NCBI GenBank assembly: GCA_963921795.1 | Contig: OY997641.1 | Coordinates: 74,019,772-74,083,771, forward strand | Direction of reading: 5' to 3' | DNA length: 64,000 nt | DNA from: Nannobrachium achirus | Lineage: Eukaryota; Chordata; Actinopteri; Myctophiformes; Myctophidae | Shown: positions 1 through 12,188 of the stretch, one piece after another | How positions within the stretch are numbered: the stretch's first letter is position 1 | How the letters are laid out: every line of letters starts with the position of its first letter | The notes under the pieces: generated by a model | Told to the model about the DNA's origin: nothing | The model's database searches: none | Seen by the model: only the letters and a program-made list of their open reading frames with translations | Position numbers and translations under genes: made by a program

Positions 1-1041
1 AGCACCTCAACTGAACACATGAAAACACAAGCTGATGTAGAGGACTGTGGAACATCACAACCAACTAGTGGTGACCAGCTCCTCTCTCCACACTGTTCTC
101 AATCTGACATCACTGAAGACAGTGATGAGTGGGAGGAGACCAGGGAAGGTCAGTCGGTTGTAAACACACTGGATTCACACAAGACACACAATGTGGAAGG
201 ACAAACATTGTCTTTAAGCCACAAGCTGTCCCAGGATCTGCCATTGTCAAAACAAACTCACTCCAAGAACAGCCACACAGGGAAGAAAAGTTTTAGTTGT
301 ACAGTGTGTGGCAAAATGTTTAATTGCAAGGAAAATCTGAAGAGGCACACTGTTGTTCATACAGGGGAAAAGCCCTTTACTTGTACTGTTTGTGGTAAAG
401 GCTACGGTCAAAGTGTTAGTTTAAAAACACACATGATGACTCATACAGGGGAAAAGCCCTTTACTTGTACAGTTTGTGGTAAAGGCTGTGGTCGAAGTGG
501 TGATTTAAAAACACACATGATGACTCATACAGGGGGAAAACCCTTTACTTGTACAGTTTGTGGTAAAGGCTACGGTCACAGTGGTAATTTAAAAGTACAC
601 ATGAGGACTCATACAGGGGAAAAACCCTTTACTTGTACAATATGTGGTAAAGGCTGTGTTCATGGTGGTGAGTTAAAAGTACACATGAGAACTCATACAG
701 GGGAAAAACCCTTTACTTGTACAGTTTGTGGTAAAGGCTACGGTCACAGTGGTAATTTAAAAGTACACATGAGGACTCATACAGGGGAAAAACCCTTTAC
801 TTGTACAATATGTGGTAAAGGCTGTGTTCATGGTGGTGAGTTAAAAGTACACATGAGAACTCATACAGGGGAAAAACCCTTTACTTGTACAGTTTGTGGT
901 AAAGGCTGTGGTCAAAGTGGTGATTTAAAAACACACATGAGGACTCATACAGGGGAAAAGCCCTTTACTTGCACAGTTTGTGGTAAAGCTTTTAGTCTAA
1001 ATAATAATCTAAAAGTACACTTGAGGACTCATACAGGTTAA
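1..1041 (+). CDS. C2H2 zinc-finger protein, 3' coding exon (cut by left edge)
   Basis: The frame is open from the window edge, and the first Met is at 19, so this is probably the last coding exon of a longer gene. From that Met, residues 1-90 are acidic and Ser/Thr-rich with no fingers. Residues ~92-338 hold nine tandem C2H2 fingers of C-X2-C-X12-H-X3-H spacing joined by TGEKPF linkers (one is TGGKPF). Such arrays bind DNA in the nucleus; the target is unknown. Fingers 6-7 are an exact copy of fingers 4-5. The frame stops with TAA directly after the last HTG linker, and the bases after it still read as a decayed tenth finger (TFTCAVCG), so the array was once longer. No KRAB, BTB or SCAN domain is in view. 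A truncated relative lies at 55362. A recently expanded lineage-specific teleost ZNF gene is most likely. Confidence 0.85.
   Translation, partial: STSTEHMKTQADVEDCGTSQPTSGDQLLSPHCSQSDITEDSDEWEETREGQSVVNTLDSHKTHNVEGQTLSLSHKLSQDLPLSKQTHSKNSHTGKKSFSCTVCGKMFNCKENLKRHTVVHTGEKPFTCTVCGKGYGQSVSLKTHMMTHTGEKPFTCTVCGKGCGRSGDLKTHMMTHTGGKPFTCTVCGKGYGHSGNLKVHMRTHTGEKPFTCTICGKGCVHGGELKVHMRTHTGEKPFTCTVCGKGYGHSGNLKVHMRTHTGEKPFTCTICGKGCVHGGELKVHMRTHTGEKPFTCTVCGKGCGQSGDLKTHMRTHTGEKPFTCTVCGKAFSLNNNLKVHLRTHTG
553..888 (+). repeat. Exact 168-bp tandem duplication of two zinc fingers
   Basis: Bases 553-720 recur as 721-888 with no difference that I can see, giving fingers 4-5 and 6-7 identical codons. This is the unequal-crossover pattern by which C2H2 arrays grow, and the lack of silent changes makes it recent, or recently converted. 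Confidence 0.85.
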
Positions 1042-1507
1042 AACACCTTTACTTGTGCAGTTTGTGGTACGCTCCATGGATTTATTTTGTCACTTGGCTT
1101 CTCAGTCTGGACAGTTTCCTTTCTCCAAGGGGAGGTGAGACATAGACTGCGAGCGGAATCCAAATGTGGCTTCTTATTGGTCTGTGGTGGGGGTGGGACA
1201 AATACACCAGTGTGTATTGGCTGGCTGATAACGTAGCTACCCTAATCTACTCTTATTTGTTGGAACAACGTCCAATCAGCAACAACGTCGCCTCCGTCAA
1301 AACTGATATCCGAGTCAACTGAATCATGGCCAGACTGAGAAGCGAAATGATAAAACAGATCCACGAAACGTAGTGTAGCAGGCTGGCACCCTGGCTTCAT
1401 ACAGGCCGGCAAACCCTTTAGCTGCGGTTTGTGTCAAATGCTTGGTCAAGATAAGGAGGATTCAAATAACTATATTATGGATGTCTTAATTAACGCCAGG
1501 TCTTGTG
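1042..1507 (+). other. 3' flank of the zinc-finger gene with a decayed finger
   Basis: This stretch is shared almost base for base with 55932-56367 and so belongs to the duplicated ZNF unit. At 1398-1440 there is a finger-linker remnant (HTG, then KPFSC-G-LC in another frame). It supports an ancestrally longer finger array or a second fused exon. No intact gene is visible. Confidence 0.6.
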
Positions 1508-2749
1508 TAGGGATGGGTATCGAGAACGGTTGCCCGTGGTTCGGTTCCATGGAATCGTTAGCCAACGTCCTTAACGATTCTGCTATCGATTCCTGCATAT
1601 GCGCGATGACATCACACACGCGCCGCGCTGCCTTGTTTAGACGCAGGCTCAGCCAACATGTTGTCTAAACAGAGGCGTTCTAAAGTCTGGCTGTATATTT
1701 CACGAGAATGTTCATTTTTTGATAATGAGGCGTTAAGTTGTTACTCAAGATAACTGCATGAACGGACAAGTCTCCCGCCGTTCTGTGTCCGAACTACAGT
1801 GCCCAAAAAAGTTTGTTTTGCAAGCCCGCCTGCTGCCGCCTCCCACGTTCTTACTACAAAACGCGCTACATGTCCAATGTGCTCCGTGTTGCTAAATGCT
1901 CCCCTATATCACATGTGCAAGAAAGAAAACTATGTAAATCCTTTGATCCAAACTGTTGAAGACAGTGCTTCTGCTTTAGCTGTGTACAGCAGCAGCTCCG
2001 CGAGCTTCAGTGAGCTTCGCAACCGACATAGAGTAGGCTACAGGGGCGCTGGAAGGGGGGTGCTGAGGGTGTTTCCAGGGGCGCTGCAAGGGGGGGTGCT
2101 GAGGGTGCTACAGCCCCCCTGGTACTTTATTTTTTATTTTTTTTTAAAGATATATATACACACAGAGCTATATTAAAACAATAATGTATTTGACTTTGGG
2201 GAATACACTATGTTGAAACAAGGTGTTTGATTATCACATGGTCACCTTGCCACCTCCGGTTGGAAGGGAAGTTGAATTTAAATTTTGTTTCCAAATAAAT
2301 CCCGCTTTGATGGCACAACAAAGTCTATTTATTTGAGAACTAGAAACTGTCTGTAGGCTCATTGTTGCAAACTAACACCGATGTATATGGGGAATTAAAA
2401 AAAAACATTACAAAAATAATACCCAATGTTGTAGTGTGTGTGTGTGTTTGTGTGTGTGAGTGAGTGAGTGACTGTGTGTGTGCATGCGTGCTGTGTGTTG
2501 CACTGTGTGCTAAAATAACTAATAAACAGTTACTTGTTACACCGTTGTGTGGGAAATAAGCACCCAAAACAGTAATACAAATAACCCAAAACCTCTCTAG
2601 AAAAAGAAGAAAAGGAGTGGAGGAGGTAGAAAAGACTATTGGCCACTATTTCTGACCAGCTGAGAAACGATAAGAGAATCAATAAGGAATCGAATCGATA
2701 AGCAGAACCGGAATCGGAATCGCTAAAATCTTAACGATACCCATCCCTA
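1508..2749. mobile_element. Non-autonomous hAT element with 8-bp TSD
   Basis: The ends are inverted: TAGGGATGGGTATCG at the left and its complement CGATACCCATCCCTA at the right. The element is flanked by the perfect 8-bp duplication GTCTTGTG (1500-1507 and 2750-2757). The second ZNF copy has a single GTCTTGTG at the matching place (about 56361-56368) with no insert, which proves insertion. From 1658 a short stretch reads MLSKQRRSKVWLYI, resembling the start of a BED finger, so the element probably derives from a ZBED-type hAT. The later part holds GGGGCGCTG-type direct repeats and a GT/GA-rich run near 2435-2480. Confidence 0.92.
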
Positions 2750-2950
2750 GTCTTGTGGAGTTGTGACCAATGCCATTTTACTATTGTGGGTGCGGAATTC
2801 TGCACACTGCATCAAAGCGGTTCACGGTAAAACGGCCCTGAATTAGTCACGGGTGTTGGGTGTTACTTTAATCAAACCAATCGGAGAGAGTATCAGCTGC
2901 CATTCCCTTTAAGATCAGTGCAAGACATGCGTTAAGCGGCGAGACCAAAA

Positions 2951-3260
2951 GAGTATAGTTTATATTTTATATTTATACATTTCCAAATAGCTTACCCATC
3001 ACGGTTGGGAAAAATGAATAAATAAATAAACCAGTCAATTGCAATAGTGAGGGGACATTCAAGACCCCCTCCCCAGATAACAGCGCAGTGACAATTTAAG
3101 GACTTAAGACATTTTAATACAGAAAATAATTTAAAAAGTAGTGTCAATTTGGCTGGCTACTTTTGCCATGTAGCTTGTAGCTTAGGTAACTACATTTCTT
3201 TGGGGATAGCTTTGCTGTAGCTTTAGCTATGTTTAATCGAGTGTAGCTTGTAGCTTATGG
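2951..3260. repeat. Relic of a GTAGCT-rich hAT-like element
   Basis: AT-rich sequence with repeated TAGCTTGTAGCTTAGGTAACTAC words. It continues after 3702 to a right end resembling GTAGCTTGCCCATCACTG at 3724-3741, so it looks like one old non-autonomous hAT interrupted by the MITE at 3261-3701. A similar end is at ~63477-63530. No gene. Confidence 0.45.
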
Positions 3261-3701
3261 CAGTGGTCCTCAACCTTTTCAGGCCGTGACCCCCAAAATA
3301 TTCATATTTTAACTGGGGACCCCCCATCCTAACGAGCACTAAGAGTTGAGGCATTACATTTTGTATAACACGGTTCTATTGTGAAAATAGCAGATCTACA
3401 TGCTCACAATGCCTCGCAACGCGAGGCGTTGTGAGCATGTAGATCAGCTATTGTCACAATTTCTGCCTCTAATGTTTGACAATTTGACCAATGTTTAATT
3501 TGTCATTTTAGAGGTATTAAAAAGTCCTTAAATTGTCACTTTAGAAATGTGCAGAAACCCGCTATAGACTTAAACTTTATGTTGGTTTGTTTACAGTTGA
3601 GTGAGAAAACAATGTTTCACATTAAGTTCATTATCTGGGGACCCCCCAAAATAATTTGGGGACCCCCCTGGGGGTCCCGACCCACAGGTTGAGAACCACT
3701 G
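3261..3701. mobile_element. CAGTGGT-type hAT MITE with a central hairpin
   Basis: Begins CAGTGGTCCTCAACC and ends GGTTGAGAACCACTG, the classic inverted ends of this MITE class. The flanks GCTTATGG and GCTTAGGT look like a worn 8-bp target duplication. The middle holds a strong hairpin: arms 3393-3417 and 3421-3445, 25 bp with one mismatch and a 3-base loop. No coding potential. Confidence 0.8.
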
Positions 3702-3959
3702 GCTTAGGTAACTACATTTTCCAAGTAGCTTGCCCATCACTGATCATTGCAGCTGAAAAGGCCTTAGGACACAAACAGAAAAAAACCTGCCATGACTCAA
3801 TGGAGAGGATTTTTCAGTTAAAGACTTTTTAATACACGTTTGAAGGACCTCGACCAGCACTTCTTGAGACCTTTAAACACAAAAGCAATCAGCAGGAGTA
3901 ACTTTAGGATTAACTTAATGTGCAACATTGTTTTCTCACTCAAAAGTAAACAAACCAAC

Positions 3960-4216
3960 ATAAAGTTTAAAGGTATATGCAAATGATAAACATTGGTCAA
4001 ATTGTCAAACATTAAAGGCAGAAATTGTGAACATAGCCGATTTACATGCTCACAACGCCTCGTGTTGCGAGGCGTTGTGAGCATGTAGATCTGCTATTTT
4101 CACAATAGAACCTTATTATATCAAATGTAATGCCTCATCTATTAGTGCTCGTCAGGGTGGGGGGTCCCCAGTTAAAATTATTTTGGGGTTGCGGCCTGAA
4201 AAGGTTGAGAACCACT
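3960..4216. mobile_element. Second, inverted partial MITE of the same family
   Basis: Much of this is similar to the complement of 3320-3600, and it ends with the same GGTTGAGAACCACTG terminus. It has its own hairpin with perfect 19-bp arms (4044-4062 and 4068-4086). The left end is missing. From ~4047 to 4315 it matches 63630-63900, including the adjoining CCCAAACAGTGGGTC MITE. Confidence 0.7.
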
Positions 4217-4750
4217 GATATAGGCCGCTGTTTCCCAAACAGTGGGTCTGGACCCATTTGTGGGTCATGGACCAATTTATACGGGTCACGACTTCACGAC
4301 GTAAAAATCCCATTTTATTTTCCTACATAAAAAATGTATAAAAAAAATTAAGGGGCAAACGTCTACTTTGTCTTTTGGGTCTTGAGCTACAAAGTTTGGA
4401 ACAGCTGCTATAGGCTATTATATTCATAAAAATAGCATAAAAATTACACAAAATTGTCATGAAGATTCATTTCATATTATGCACAGCAGTATAGTCTCAC
4501 CAGAGAAACGGATGCGTTTCGGCCCGGCAGCCTTCGAGTTTTGAAACGCTGAGGAAGGCGTTTTTTCATCCCAGTTATCCAGTGATTTCTGTGGCCAAAT
4601 AATATAGGCCTACACATTAATTTGGGGGTCCTTGACGTTAATTATGTTTGAGAACCACGGATCCTTAATATCACCAGGGGCCATTCTAAGATGAAAGACT
4701 GGAGGTATGTTTTGAAATATAGATGATATAATCAAATACAATTATTATTG
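4217..4750. repeat. AT-rich repeat stretch, no gene
   Basis: Contains the AAACAGTGGGTC MITE end (~4235-4315) and AT-rich sequence. No frame longer than about 60 codons looks protein-like. Confidence 0.5.
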
Positions 4751-4758
4751 TGCGTTTG

Positions 4759-6858
4759 CGTGTTTCATGGTCCTTGTATGGTTACACACATAAATGTTAC
4801 CCCACATTCATTGGTGATGATCCATTTGCATGTATGTTACTCTATGTCGGTATAGATCCATTTGTCTTTATCCACATGTGCGGTGTGGGGTATTCCTACA
4901 CAGCTGTATCAAAGGAAATGAAACAGAGTTACAGTTAATATTTTAAACAGGATACTGTGTCATTAAACATGCAGTATAAAACGCAGTATGATTCCTTGAG
5001 TGTTGACTGTGAATAAATGTATTCACATGTAGTTCATTAGGGTTAGGCTTATATTCATTAAGTTCAGCTTTCATCTCAAAACATCCCAAGTATCTCTGGT
5101 CAGTTATAATTCTCTGAACAAACACTTGGGGCCCTATTTTTGACCATCCTAAACCCTAAATCCCTAAACTTCTTTACCATTTTGATTTTTTTTTTAAATA
5201 GTTCAAATAGCTGATCTACAACTAGCTGATCTACAGCTACCGTATAGAAACAAACAATCAGGATTTGACGGTGCATGAGCAGCAAGAGGCATGCGCAGGA
5301 GAAGCGGACCAGAACATGATCTACAAGCTCACAACATGTCGATGTAGATCGGCTATTTTGAGTATTAAAAACGATATAATCAAAATAGTAACAATGCAAA
5401 GAAGTTTAGGGGTTTAGGATTTAGCATGGACGAAAATGGGGCCCTTAGGTCTCAAAATATAATTGATTGTGGACTCCGATGCAACTAATCAGTGTTACCA
5501 TTTTCTTCTCCAATTTTACATTACATAATTTTGTTCATGTGAAGACTGACAAATGACAAATGGTTTATATAGCTGTAGATCAGCTAGCTCAGCTTTTTGA
5601 ACTATTTAAAAACTCTCCCTCCTATAGGTGTAAACAGGATCATGTGGGGGTTTCAGGAGATAGCCATTGCCATTGCCATTCTCAGCTGGAAGGAATGAGT
5701 GAGTGAACGCGGTATGACGTCAGGCCCCGCCAGGCTAGGGGGGAGGGGGGATACGGGATAGGGGATGTTTTTTTTTTATTTTAATTTTTTACTCATAATA
5801 ATGTACATTGTAATCTACATGTGAGCCTCTGTGCTACTTCTATTTGAAAATGTATTACACATATTTGAAAAGAAAGATTATACTAAGATCCCAATGGCAG
5901 TTATTTTTGCCACTTCTAGTTTTTCCCCCTGAAATGACACCTCTCTCTGGTTCCGATTTAAACAATTTGCTTCTCAAAATAAATGGCAATTTAAAACTTG
6001 ACTGAATTAAAGAATTCATTGTTTCCGTTAATCAATTCAAAATTAATGTAAAAATATCAACAAAACATGTTGATATATACATTTTGAATGGATGCTGTAA
6101 TTCTATTGATCTGTTACAGAGGATTAAATTACTAAGCAGTTTTTTCTTTGAAATTATATTTTAAGTCTGTTTAAAAAGGATGTACTTTACCATTCACTTA
6201 GTCAGGGGACTTGATTACTTCATAGACATCTGTGTTGCCTAAAGGTAAACAAGCATTAATTTGGTGCTTATAAATGTTATTTCAATTTAATTAATTCCAT
6301 TAATTCATATTAAAAATAACCAGATGTCAGAAATGTTCTTGACCGATGTGATTGGTTTAAAGACAGACCATGCTGTAGTGGGCAGTACACATGATCAGTA
6401 ACTCCACTTTGATTGGTCCTCTGGTCTACAGCTGAGCCCTGATTGGTGTCCTCATACTCAATGGGCCTGTTATTAAAATAAAATAAACATTTATCAGAAA
6501 TGGCGTAATCAAGATGTAATCTACTGCTGTCATGCATGTTGATGAATAGACAGAGTATTGTACTTACGTGATATAATCTGGATCTGTAAATTAAAAACAA
6601 TACGTTATACATATTATATGAATCAAATAAAAACATTTAATATAAGTTATTTGTCAGTATGTTTTCTTCATGTTAAAGCAATCGGACACTTTGGCAGAGG
6701 AATGTTTTGGTTGTTTAACTACCTTGTCATGGAGAAACTAGTCCAATTAGGGAGATTGCTGCATCACACAGGTGATTAGAAATGAACTAGCCTGGGAACG
6801 ATGCAAATTGGGAGTGATGCAAATAAGGAATGCATGTCCTGCTGTTATATGCAATACT
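4759..6858. repeat. Repeat block A, copy A1 (uninterrupted)
   Basis: Matches 42841-53630 from the word GCGTGTT to TGTTATATGCAATAC once four insertions are removed from that copy. Identity is high, with scattered substitutions and small indels. On the minus strand 6310-6636 both copies keep a 108-codon frame, part of which (6320-6470) has an acceptor-like AACAG and could be an exon relic; I do not recognise it. No flanking duplication of the block was found. Confidence 0.8.
5128..5444. mobile_element. GGGCCC-ended MITE inside block A1
   Basis: The outer parts are inverted: GGGCCCTATTTTTGACCATC followed by CCTAAACCC words at the left, and GTTTAGGGGTTTAGGATTTA followed by CGAAAATGGGGCCC at the right. 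The copy in block A2 is at ~43209-43514, so the MITE was in block A before it was duplicated. No TSD is clear. Confidence 0.6.
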
Positions 6859-7373
6859 CGTTATACCCATTGGGTGGTTCTGGGAAGTCTTTGTGCAATC
6901 ACAAACATCTGGGGGGTAGCTCTTAGTCTTCATACCCAATCCAATGACACCTAGTACTTTCAAAAACGAATTAGAAATACATTTGAGCTGATCAGATTAT
7001 TTTTCATTGACATCAGCAAAAATCTTGGGCTGCCAGCATTAACAGCCAATAGCCACTTTTCCTTGGTAAATTCTAGTCTGCAAGAGCTTATGATTTGTTG
7101 TCATATCTCAAGAACTGTGTGACCATTGGTCATATAACTTGGTGTTCTGTGTTCAGATAACCGAGGCCGTTCCAATGGCACCATGAACTGTACCATAACT
7201 AAAAATAAAATAAATACAATTGTAGATCTGCTGCTTTTGTGGACAAACAACCGGCCATATCTCGAGTTGAGAACGTAACTGTGCCTTGTATCTTGCATTG
7301 CTGGATTCAGCATTCAAATGCCTTTCCAATTTGTATTTTAGCCTTTCATAGGAACAGGGGGGTTTGTTTTTCA
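6859..7373. other. Intergenic, no gene seen
   Basis: AT-rich sequence with short overlapping frames on both strands. No splice-consistent exons, inverted termini or known motif were found. Confidence 0.5.

Positions 7374-7374
<1 letters not shown>

Positions 7375-7466
<92 letters not shown>
7375..7466. repeat. (TG)n microsatellite
   Basis: About 45 uninterrupted TG units. Frames read through it (Cys-Val or His-Thr repeats) are artefacts. Confidence 0.95.
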
Positions 7467-7468
<2 letters not shown>

Positions 7469-8134
7469 TCGAAATAAAAATATTAATATCAATAATTCAA
7501 CGTTAAGACAACCTGGTTCGAGAGTGGTGTCTTCGGATCGGTCTCGGTGAGACGGACACAATGGCACCTTCCTGGTTTACGTAGCAGACAATTGGACTCG
7601 AGTCATGATGACTCGAGCCGAGTCAGACTCGAGTCACCTATTTGACGACTTGCGACTTGACTCGGACATTAAGGGCAAAAACTTGAGACTCGACTTGACT
7701 TGGAAGACAATGACTCCCGACTCGACTCGACTTGAGACACGCTGACTCGGACGACTTGCCGCTACGGCACTCACCAAAGCAGTCGTGAAAGCCACGCTAT
7801 AGGTTCACACGTTTATTGATTGATTGATTTGATTGATTGGAGACAGGCATGTAAGTGAGAGCACAAGCACGAAATTAGCCAAACAAACACTATGATCAGA
7901 CTGGGCACCACACACACACACAGCACGAATGGCTACTGCTGCCCCCCAGCCTGATACAGCCACTGCCGGTTCTGCTGCTGCAGTTCCAAAAGTCGTGCAG
8001 TTTGCATATAAAAACTTCCACTCCGATGGTAAACAGAGGAAAGCTCAATGCAAGATATGCAACGCTAAACTCAAAGACAAAGAGGGAACGACGTCAAACT
8101 TTGTCCGCCACTTGAAGACGGCGCATGAAGAGAA

Positions 8135-10578
8135 GTAAGTGAAACCAAACATAAGAACATAACATTATTAGAAGTGTGTGCGCGTGTGCATGTGTGTGTG
8201 TTCACTGTTGGTGATATACTGTCGGTCGATCATTTGAACATTAATAATAAGACAACAATGCCACTCACCACTGTCACGAACGTTGATCTGTGACTGCATA
8301 AATAATCCATCATGGTAGCAAGCCTCCGTCTTCCAACACTTTATCACTTTTCATAACATACATCCAGTCGTCAGCAGGGTTAAGAACTTCACTAAATAAC
8401 TCCCACGCAAAAGCTTTATTCCTTCTCATTTAGTCTCCAACAAGTTTTGCTTAGCTAGAGTTGAATTTGGTCCACTCCACTCTCTGTTATTTTACAGTTT
8501 GTCGCTGGAGCGTGTCGCTCTTACTACATGTCATCTTTTCGACACCCGACTCTATGGTCGAAATAATGTCCGTTCGGAAAAGTGAGATTTCCCCGTATAC
8601 TTTTGGAACTGGTGGGACCCCAAACAAATGCACGTGTAGTAGAGTATGGGGAACGTGCGTATGACGTTTTGTAGGCTGATTTGGAGTTATCGGCCTACAA
8701 AACCAGTGCCATTGCCGAGGGGGACCAGTAAAAAAAATAAAAAAAAATAAAATTGAAGCAACAGTACTGAGAGATCAGATGTTGAAACATTTTCCAGTGA
8801 CTACATATAAAATAGCCTATGTAAAAAAGTGTCCCCATTATGCAAGTAAACAACATTCGATTGTGATTTAATAAATAGGCTTAGGCCTAAAGAGATTATA
8901 TTTTAATCGGCAATGCAACACAGGTCCCGTCTTACAATACAAAGTGAAGCTCACTCGACCATTTCTCTCTCTCTTTCTCTCTCTAAACGGAAAATGACTT
9001 ACCTCTGTAGATAGAAAATAGCCTAAAAGCATTCCTTTCTCCCTGGCTTTTGTTTCAATGTTAATATTATAGATTCCTCGGCAACCAACCAGCAGCATTG
9101 ACAATAATAAGTCTACAGTTATGATAAAGTTTACACCGCTCTGACTTCTGACAGTGCCTGTCAATCAGTTCACACAGCTGCAGACAGTATGTTAGATTGA
9201 GTAGACCTCACCACATGAAAGGCAGAGGCACGCATGGACTTTTAATAGCCTAATAATAAGCTAAATGCTCGGGTCTCTCTGAACCTCGGAAATAAACGGA
9301 TTTCAGGACAATGTCATGGGTCTCAAAAAAAAAAAAGGAATCAGAACGGGACGGAAATGGACAAGACCATTACGGGGCCACTCGGGTTTGGTTTTGTAAT
9401 TTGGCATAACACATATATTTCTATTTAATATATTATAGGCTTGAGCATGTCTCTCTCTCTCTCTCTCTCTCTTCTGTTGGAAAATTAGAGAAAGCGCACC
9501 TCTCTCTCTCAATACAAAGTGATCCTTGCTTGACCACTATGTTCTCTCTCAGATGATCTGCGTAAAGTGGCAGAGTTGTGTCTAGGCTAATACATATTAC
9601 ACGGGAGGTTGAGGCCAGTAAATCTGTCATAAAAATATATCTATTGAATATATTATAGGATATAGCCTACAATGAGATTGAGCAAACGGTTTTGTTTAAA
9701 GAGAAAATATATCTGACATGGCTGAACAAGGGACAGACCCATGATGTTTACCAGGATAAGAAATAACACTAGAAAAGTTGTTATTTTGAGAGAGAAATGT
9801 CCCGCACACTTTGATATGGTTTATTTTGATGATAACTGTTGTAGCCTACAACAATCTATCTCAATACATACAGTAATAGGATCGTCATGGAGGTTGTGTA
9901 AACGTTGTAGTGCACTTATTATTATTATTATAAGTGACGTCCCTCGAGGATGGCGACGGGAAATACGTCATCTGGAGCGAAACTCCGCCTTACGCTCACT
10001 TTCTATAGGCAGCTAAATGTGTGCCTGATGAGAAATGACATTAAAATACAGTACTAGTAGTACAAAACAAAGCATGCACGTTAAGATTATTGTGTCTTGT
10101 TTGTTTTTGTTTTTAAAGCAATAGGCCTGTAGCAGTTTTGTAGTCTACCTTTTTTTTTTTTTTTTTTCTTTCTTTTTTTTTTTAGAGGATATACCAGGGG
10201 TCTAAATTGACCCTTACAGGTCTGTAACTCTGACAGTGTACAACCAAACCCATTTGGATCCAGGGGAGAGAGACCTCAGAATTTAAAAGTTTGAGAACCT
10301 GATCTGCCATGATAGAGTATTATTGTCAGTGGGTAGGCCTACTGTTACTGTGTTTTTCCTACTGAATGTTAATTACCTAATTGTTATGGTCACAGAGGTA
10401 TCATTTACTCAAATTTGGGTCTGAGTATACTGCGTATATAGCATATACTGGTAGACTACACCACTGGCCTGTAGGCAGTACATTAACGGTGACTCTGTGC
10501 TGTGCATGCATGCAATTATGTCTGCTACACAAAAATGCCACACGATTGTATAACCTTTCTTGTTCTTCTGTTTCACAG
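8135..10578 (+). other. Intron 1 of the hAT transposase
   Basis: A 2.4 kb intron with donor GTAAGT and acceptor TTTCACAG. It holds (CT)n runs at ~8960-8985 and 9450-9472 and a T-rich tract at 10150-10182. The stretch 8490-8570 recurs inverted near 36125-36195. No additional exon was found. Confidence 0.6.
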
Positions 10579-12083
10579 ATATGCAGAGTATCAGAGATTC
10601 AAGCAGCAGCCAGTCCCTGGTGCCGGGCAGCTAGGAATTGATCAGTTTGCTACTCCCTCTCTCCAAGAGTTTTACAGCAAGAATCATTCCAAACAGAGGG
10701 CAATGACTGACTCCATCATTACAGACCTAATAGTGGGATGCAACTTTCCCCTGACTATAACAGAAAACAAAAGGTTCCGTCGCTTTCTCTCCATAGCAGA
10801 CCCCAAATACAAGGCCACTGATTATCGCTCTGTAATCAAGGCGGTAGAATACTCTGTTACAGCGACCCGCATTAAGCTCAAAGTGATCCTTGCAGAAGCA
10901 GAACATGTTTCTCTGACTGTAGACATCTGGTCAGATCGTAGGCTTCTTGGGTGTCACTGCCCATATCCTGACTACAAAGAATGAGCCGTGTCTGAAGTCC
11001 TACTTGCTGGCCTGCAGTAGGTTCCGAGGATCACATACAGGAGAGAGGATCGCTGAGGCGTTTGAAGCTATCTGTGCCGAGTATGACATCAGACACAAAT
11101 TGGACGTTGTGCTCTGTGACAACGCAGCGAACATGAAAAAGGCCTTCTCCATCTGCTTCCCCCAAGAGGAAGAAGAGGAAGCAGATGATGAAGAGAGCCT
11201 GGACGACCCAGATATATGGGAAGATCTATCTGCGACCGACCAAGCAACTGTTGATCAGGTGAATGAGTGGCAGTGAATTAGTAGTAGTAATTAAATGTTC
11301 TGTTTTTTAATCTCCATGTCGGCCTTGTCTACTCATCATTAACTTTGTGGCTTGTGCTCTGACTATACTGGTATGTGAAGAAAACTAAATTGAATTGTTT
11401 GAATTCATTAGGCAATAACCAGAGGAAGCTCCAAACGCCTACAGTGCTTTGCCCATACCCTACAGTTGGCTATAGGTGATGGCCTTAAGGAAGCTAAGGC
11501 TGTAAGAGGTGCCATGGCAAAATGCTGCAAACTCAGTTCTCTTCTGCACTCATCTACCTCATTCCAAGACTCATTTGAAAATAAGTTTGGCGAGAAAGGC
11601 ATCCCTGCTGCTGTGAATACACGATGGGGTTCAACCTACCGCCAGCTGAAAGCGGTGCTCTCGTTTGACCAGCAGGAACTGAGCGATGTTCTGCAGGACA
11701 CAGGTTAGTGCTTGTTTGTTATTGCTTCCGCTACTGTGTAGGTGGCCAGATCTTGTCTGATCACAGGGTCACATTCTATTTCTGTGTCAAACACACAGGG
11801 CTTAACTTGCAGCATCCTGATATGCTATACTATATGCTGTATCTCCCTCTCTCTTTCCATTTCTTTCTTTCTCTCTCTCTAGGTCACCAGGAGCTGATCT
11901 TTTCCTTGAGAGAGTGGAATCAGCTGAAAGAACTGAGAGATATCCTCAAGCCCTTTTCAGAAGCCACTGACCTCACACAGGGCGAGAAGTGTGTGGCTAT
12001 CAGTGCCGTTCTTCCCAGTGTGTTGTCCCTAAACAATCACCTGGAGAAACTCAAGCAGAAGGTTGGTTATTGTTACACTCACT

Positions 12084-12121
12084 CACTCACTCACTCACTC
12101 ACTCACTCACTCTCACACACA

Positions 12122-12184
<63 letters not shown>
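12084..12184. repeat. (CACT)n then (AC)n microsatellite in a transposase intron
   Basis: Compound array of CACT units followed by about 30 AC units inside intron 4. Confidence 0.95.

Positions 12185-12188
<4 letters not shown>

Larger units (their letters stand above)
84..2950 (+). repeat. Duplicated ZNF block, copy 1
   Basis: Colinear with 55385-56953. Differences are (i) more fingers here, (ii) the hAT insertion at 1508-2749 present only here, and (iii) about 391 bp present at 56395-56785 but absent here at 2783. The homology ends at ~84 on the left and just after GGCGAGACCAAAA (~2950) on the right. Confidence 0.85.

Noticed and set aside
6310..6636. 108-codon frame kept in A1 and A2 (49778-50104)
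   Set aside because: The copies differ by few bases overall, so an open frame is expected by recency; half of it looks intronic. An exon relic is possible, not a gene.
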